Below, in pieces: positions 61,336 to 64,000 of a stretch of DNA of 64,000 nucleotides. The number at the start of each line of letters is the position of its first letter. The first letter of the stretch is position 1. Source of the DNA: an uncultured Bacteroidales bacterium. Its GTDB lineage: Bacteria > Bacteroidota > Bacteroidia > Bacteroidales > F082. Made by a program: the position numbers and the translations under genes. The stretch lies in the NCBI GenBank assembly GCA_947307415.1, contig CAMZJA010000011.1, positions 1 through 64,000 on the forward strand. The letters run 5' to 3'. The notes under the pieces are model-generated. The model ran no database searches. It worked only from the letters and a program-made list of their open reading frames with translations, and was not told the origin of the DNA.

Positions 61336-62646
61336 ATGAAACACATCATCTTAACATTAGCAATTGTTTTGGCCTCGCTGACTGGTTTCGCTCAGGAAGA
61401 AGTCGCCATCGAGCAATACATCAACCAGAGTATCAAAAGGCTGGATATCAACCCTGGATGGGATGTCCGCCTGATTCATGCCGAAACTGACAGCACATAT
61501 CGTGTGGCAATAGTCACCACTGTTGATTTCGCGGCTTTGGCCAACAACGTTCAGCTATGCAATCTCAAAGACCAGACATTGACAATTCTTGAAAATACCA
61601 CGATGCCTCAAGGTACAGTGGTTGAAATAGAAGGCCCCATGACGTTCGACATGATATCTCTGATGACCGGAGCAACAGCTGAAGCTGACAAAATCATAGC
61701 TCCTCAACCGGAACAGACCAATTGTCGTCAAAAAAGCATATTTGTGGCCCGTTATGCCAATTTGCATATCATAAATTATCAAATTCCAAACCAAGACTGC
61801 TTGTCAAACATAGAAATTTGGGACTACGCCAAATGCACAATAGATACTATTTCAGGGGAAGGATATTCAAATGTGACAACTTATAATACAAATGATTTTC
61901 AAATTATTACAAATAATTTAAATGGGGAAATCATATTGGACGAATACGATGAAACTCCTGGCTGGCATTATCAGAAAAAAGATTCGAGAGCGATTAAAAA
62001 CAAGGAGGTCGATGGGGAGCTTGTCACAATAAATCGCAGAAAGTATTGGCAACATAATCTCAATGTTTGGGCGGCTTTCGGCTATCGCTGGGGTACCAAT
62101 CCGCCAGATGCGAATAGTCCGTTGTTGGAAGATGGCACACTGTCTATTAACATCGGGATGAGCACTTATTTTCAGCTCAGTAATCGTTGGGAGTTAAGCA
62201 CGGGTATTAAATTAAACGCAAACCGTAAATCATTATGCCATCAGGTGAAATATGAAGACGACGCTTTGGTTATTGTTGACGGTCAAGAAGATTTCCAGCG
62301 CAATCGGTTAAAATCCTATTATATAGGTATTCCTGTTGTTTTCAACTATTATCTTGGCAAACGACAAACCGAGAGTGTCTCCTTTGACATTTTCTGCGGT
62401 CGTCTTATCGGAGAAGAGCTTCGCACCAGCAAAGATGCCACTAATTTGTTGGGATTAACCAATTGGGATGGTGAAAACATCAAAAACACATTCAATCCAT
62501 GGAAACTTGAGGTAGGTTTCAGCTTCAACACCAACCAGCTGGGCATATTCCACGGCATCAGGGTATTCGCAAACATTCTGCCCGAATATAAATCAGGTGT
62601 GACAAGCAGCGAAATCAGGAATATCGGAATTGAGATTAAGTTCTAA
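61336..62646 (+). CDS. Outer-membrane beta-barrel protein with N-terminal adhesin-head-like domain
   Basis: A 436-residue protein with a signal peptide (cleavage after TGFAQ, about residue 20). Residues 25-210 have a repeating beta pattern like DUF2807 putative adhesin heads. The last 200 residues have alternating strands (WAAFGYRWG, INIGMSTYFQLSNRWELSTGI) and end in Phe, as outer-membrane barrels do. It follows the sigma/anti-sigma pair by 11 bases, so it is probably the regulated target. Confidence 0.75.
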   Translation: MKHIILTLAIVLASLTGFAQEEVAIEQYINQSIKRLDINPGWDVRLIHAETDSTYRVAIVTTVDFAALANNVQLCNLKDQTLTILENTTMPQGTVVEIEGPMTFDMISLMTGATAEADKIIAPQPEQTNCRQKSIFVARYANLHIINYQIPNQDCLSNIEIWDYAKCTIDTISGEGYSNVTTYNTNDFQIITNNLNGEIILDEYDETPGWHYQKKDSRAIKNKEVDGELVTINRRKYWQHNLNVWAAFGYRWGTNPPDANSPLLEDGTLSINIGMSTYFQLSNRWELSTGIKLNANRKSLCHQVKYEDDALVIVDGQEDFQRNRLKSYYIGIPVVFNYYLGKRQTESVSFDIFCGRLIGEELRTSKDATNLLGLTNWDGENIKNTFNPWKLEVGFSFNTNQLGIFHGIRVFANILPEYKSGVTSSEIRNIGIEIKF

Positions 62647-62658
62647 TTGTTTTTTTCT

Positions 62659-62666
62659 TATCTTTG
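62659..62666 (+). promoter_or_regulatory. Promoter -7 box of sigma module 2
   Basis: TATCTTTG, 68 bases before the second sigma-factor ATG and just after the barrel gene, so module 2 is a separate transcript. Confidence 0.65.
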
Positions 62667-62734
62667 CAAAAAATTAATCATTTATTGTAGTTTTTCCGTC
62701 ACTATTGCGTCTAATGTGCAAAAGGTTTTAGACC

Positions 62735-63217
62735 ATGAAGGAGAAAGAATTAGAGTTTAACCGAATCGTGAAGGCTAACAAAGCCGCCATTTTCACCGTG
62801 TGCTACCTTTTTTCGAAGGACCAGGACGAGGTGAACGATCTGTTTCAGGAAACGCTTATAAACCTGTGGCGCGGATTCGACGGCTTTCAGGGCAAATGCG
62901 ACGTGAAGACCTGGATTTGGCGCGTCAGCCTGAACACCTGCCTCACATTCGAAAGGAAAAAGAAACGCCGCGTGGATACGTTGCCGCTGACAATGGACAT
63001 CAACCTGTTTACCGACACCGACGACGACACTCGGCAAGTGCAGATGCTTTACCGGCGCATCAACAAACTTGGAATGCTCGATAGGGCAATCATCCTGCTT
63101 TGGCTGGAGAACATGAGCTACGAGGAAATCGGTGAAATCATCGGCATCTCCACCAAAAACGTCTCCGTAAAACTGGTCAGAATCAAGGAACAACTGAAGA
63201 AAATGTCGAACGACTAA
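62735..63217 (+). CDS. ECF-type sigma-70 family sigma factor (module 2)
   Basis: A 160-residue ECF sigma factor. Region 2 (FTVCYLFSKDQDEVNDLFQETLINLWRGF, in parts) lies at about 16-45, with the -10-binding helix FQGKCDVKTWIWRVSLNTCL at 49-68. Region 4 (LDRAIILLWLENMSYEEIGEIIG) follows at about 113-135, then STKNVSVKLVRIKEQL. It is more similar to common Bacteroidetes ECF factors than module 1 is. The membrane protein gene starts 12 bases later. Confidence 0.92.
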   Translation: MKEKELEFNRIVKANKAAIFTVCYLFSKDQDEVNDLFQETLINLWRGFDGFQGKCDVKTWIWRVSLNTCLTFERKKKRRVDTLPLTMDINLFTDTDDDTRQVQMLYRRINKLGMLDRAIILLWLENMSYEEIGEIIGISTKNVSVKLVRIKEQLKKMSND

Positions 63218-63229
63218 AAACGCAAAGCT

Positions 63230-63790
63230 ATGGAAAACAACGAATTAGACGAAATGAGGGCTCAGCTTGCCACCTTAAACGAGAAGCTGGAAAAGGAAAG
63301 CATCGTAAGCGATAAGCTTATTAGCGAAGCCACAAAGAAACATATATCAGAGTTGCAACGTAAACTGATACGCAGAATCATCGTACTCAGTGTGCTGTCA
63401 CCTATTATGGCTCGTTATGTCGGGCTTTATTTCGCATTGTGGTGCTTGGTAGTCATCATTTTAAACATCTATGTATATCGAGTGGTTAACAAAGGCAATT
63501 ATGCTTCTGCTTCGGTGACTGAATACACGCAAAGCGTACGTAAAGCTCTGAAAACATTCAAAAGGATAAATAGGTTTATGTGGTTTTTCAGCATATCGTT
63601 AACAATGTTGTTGGGAATAGTTATGTTTATTGGAAATTTGCAAACAATACCAAGACTGGCATACGTTAGTATAATGGTTTGTTCATTTTTTTCTTTTATA
63701 TTATGGATCGCCTACTACATCAGCAACGTTATGATATCACCAGATGTTGAACTCATGTTGGAAATAATTTTAAAAGATTTGGAGGAATAA
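63230..63790 (+). CDS. Membrane protein, probable partner of sigma module 2
   Basis: A 186-residue protein with a coiled-coil-like cytosolic N-terminus (about 1-45), then hydrophobic segments at about 48-62, 66-84, 113-134 and 139-165. I do not recognise the family. Small four-helix membrane proteins of this kind follow ECF sigma genes in Bacteroidetes and may serve as unusual anti-sigma factors. The function is inferred from position. Confidence 0.65.
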   Translation: MENNELDEMRAQLATLNEKLEKESIVSDKLISEATKKHISELQRKLIRRIIVLSVLSPIMARYVGLYFALWCLVVIILNIYVYRVVNKGNYASASVTEYTQSVRKALKTFKRINRFMWFFSISLTMLLGIVMFIGNLQTIPRLAYVSIMVCSFFSFILWIAYYISNVMISPDVELMLEIILKDLEE

Positions 63791-63797
63791 TTATCCT

Positions 63798-64000
63798 ATG
63801 AAAAACAAGTTTTTACTACTGTTGGCTTTGTTGCCAATCACTGTTTTTGCTCAGCAATCAAACATCATTTACACCGATTCGGTAGTGATGAATTCGAAAC
63901 AATATCTGAAAGGCAATGATTATCAGAAAGATTTCCTGCTTTTCTTGAATATGCTCGAAAATACCCATCCGGCGTTTGCAATGGAAAATCCGCCGCTCGA
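63798..64000 (+). CDS. Exported protein, N-terminal fragment, possibly an S41-type peptidase
   Basis: The open frame of 67 codons runs off the right edge. It begins MKNKFLLLLALLPITVFAQ, a clear signal peptide with cleavage near residue 19-20. The following YQKDFLLFLNMLENTHPAF resembles the N-terminal helix of C-terminal-processing (S41) peptidases of Bacteroidetes, in which a DFxxLxxxLxxxHP pattern is usual. It is third in sigma module 2, 7 bases after the membrane protein gene. The family call is tentative. Confidence 0.55.
   Translation, partial: MKNKFLLLLALLPITVFAQQSNIIYTDSVVMNSKQYLKGNDYQKDFLLFLNMLENTHPAFAMENPPL

Noticed and set aside
1-64000. tRNA and rRNA genes
   Set aside because: I looked in the intergenic stretches for the T-loop pattern and acceptor pairing and for rRNA motifs and found none; a covariance search would be decisive.

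Overview
The window is chromosomal DNA from an anaerobic, probably gut- or oral-type member of the Bacteroidales. The evidence is promoter syntax and gene content. Nearly every gene start is preceded by the Bacteroidetes -7 box TAnnTTTG (mostly TATCTTTG, TAATTTTG or TATTTTTG), often with TTG 19-21 bases upstream, and Shine-Dalgarno sequences are scarce. Gene content fits: Bacteroidetes-typical families (DUF1599 + BT_3928-like pair, DUF4301, DUF6266, YwqK/MORN lipoproteins, BatA-type protein, folP-cdaA pair), many short lipoproteins, a GH29 fucosidase for host glycans, and [FeFe]-hydrogenase maturases, which imply anaerobic hydrogen metabolism.

Layout. 0-8.8 kb is housekeeping: the first codons of serC, rpmE2, lon, a peptide-binding lipoprotein, and the translation block thrS-infC-rpmI-rplT, followed by a short independently promoted RNA. 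8.9-25.4 kb is an accessory, AT-richer region: a barnase/colicin E5-like nuclease, an LRR operon, a two-gene unit with a uracil-DNA-glycosylase-like protein, a WYL regulator, DUF6266, a 917-residue SF1 helicase fused to a PD-(D/E)XK-like nuclease, and HicAB. Ordinary genes (DUF4301, ferritin, fucosidase, TfoX) sit between them, and yjdI-yjdJ, YdeI and a cupin close it. 25.5-41.4 kb returns to core functions: rpsA, ychF, idi, an SPFH/PH/CPBP/RHH membrane operon, guaA, rmuC, a YitT-PBP-MORN operon and gdhA. 41.5-46.4 kb holds hydE, hydG and hydF, interrupted by a ParDE pair; no hydrogenase structural gene is in the window. 46.5-58.5 kb has a BatA-like protein, parC, folP-cdaA, DUF1599/BT_3928, an oligopeptide permease, a retropepsin-like protease and a membrane-anchored HTH protein. 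58.6-64 kb has a TlpA-type lipoprotein and two consecutive sigma-factor modules with membrane partners and envelope proteins.

The strongest non-coding signal is a set of short-period, hairpin-forming intergenic repeats. Heptad arrays (unit GTCTAAN, i.e. TTAGAC read outward from a stop codon), an octamer array (TCAGTT core) and a GCTAAnn array sit at gene ends and in several cases supply the gene's own stop codon. Two other palindromic families (a GTCATTTCGA-type element and a GTAGAGAC...GTCTCTAC element) occur in several copies, one inside the fucosidase coding sequence and one forming the tail of folP. Other points of note are an AUA start codon on infC, two homologous promoter-leader cassettes near toxin genes, and tandem hairpins that share one loop on unrelated stems.

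Limits: all family calls are made by eye from motifs. No database search, folding calculation or codon statistics could be run.
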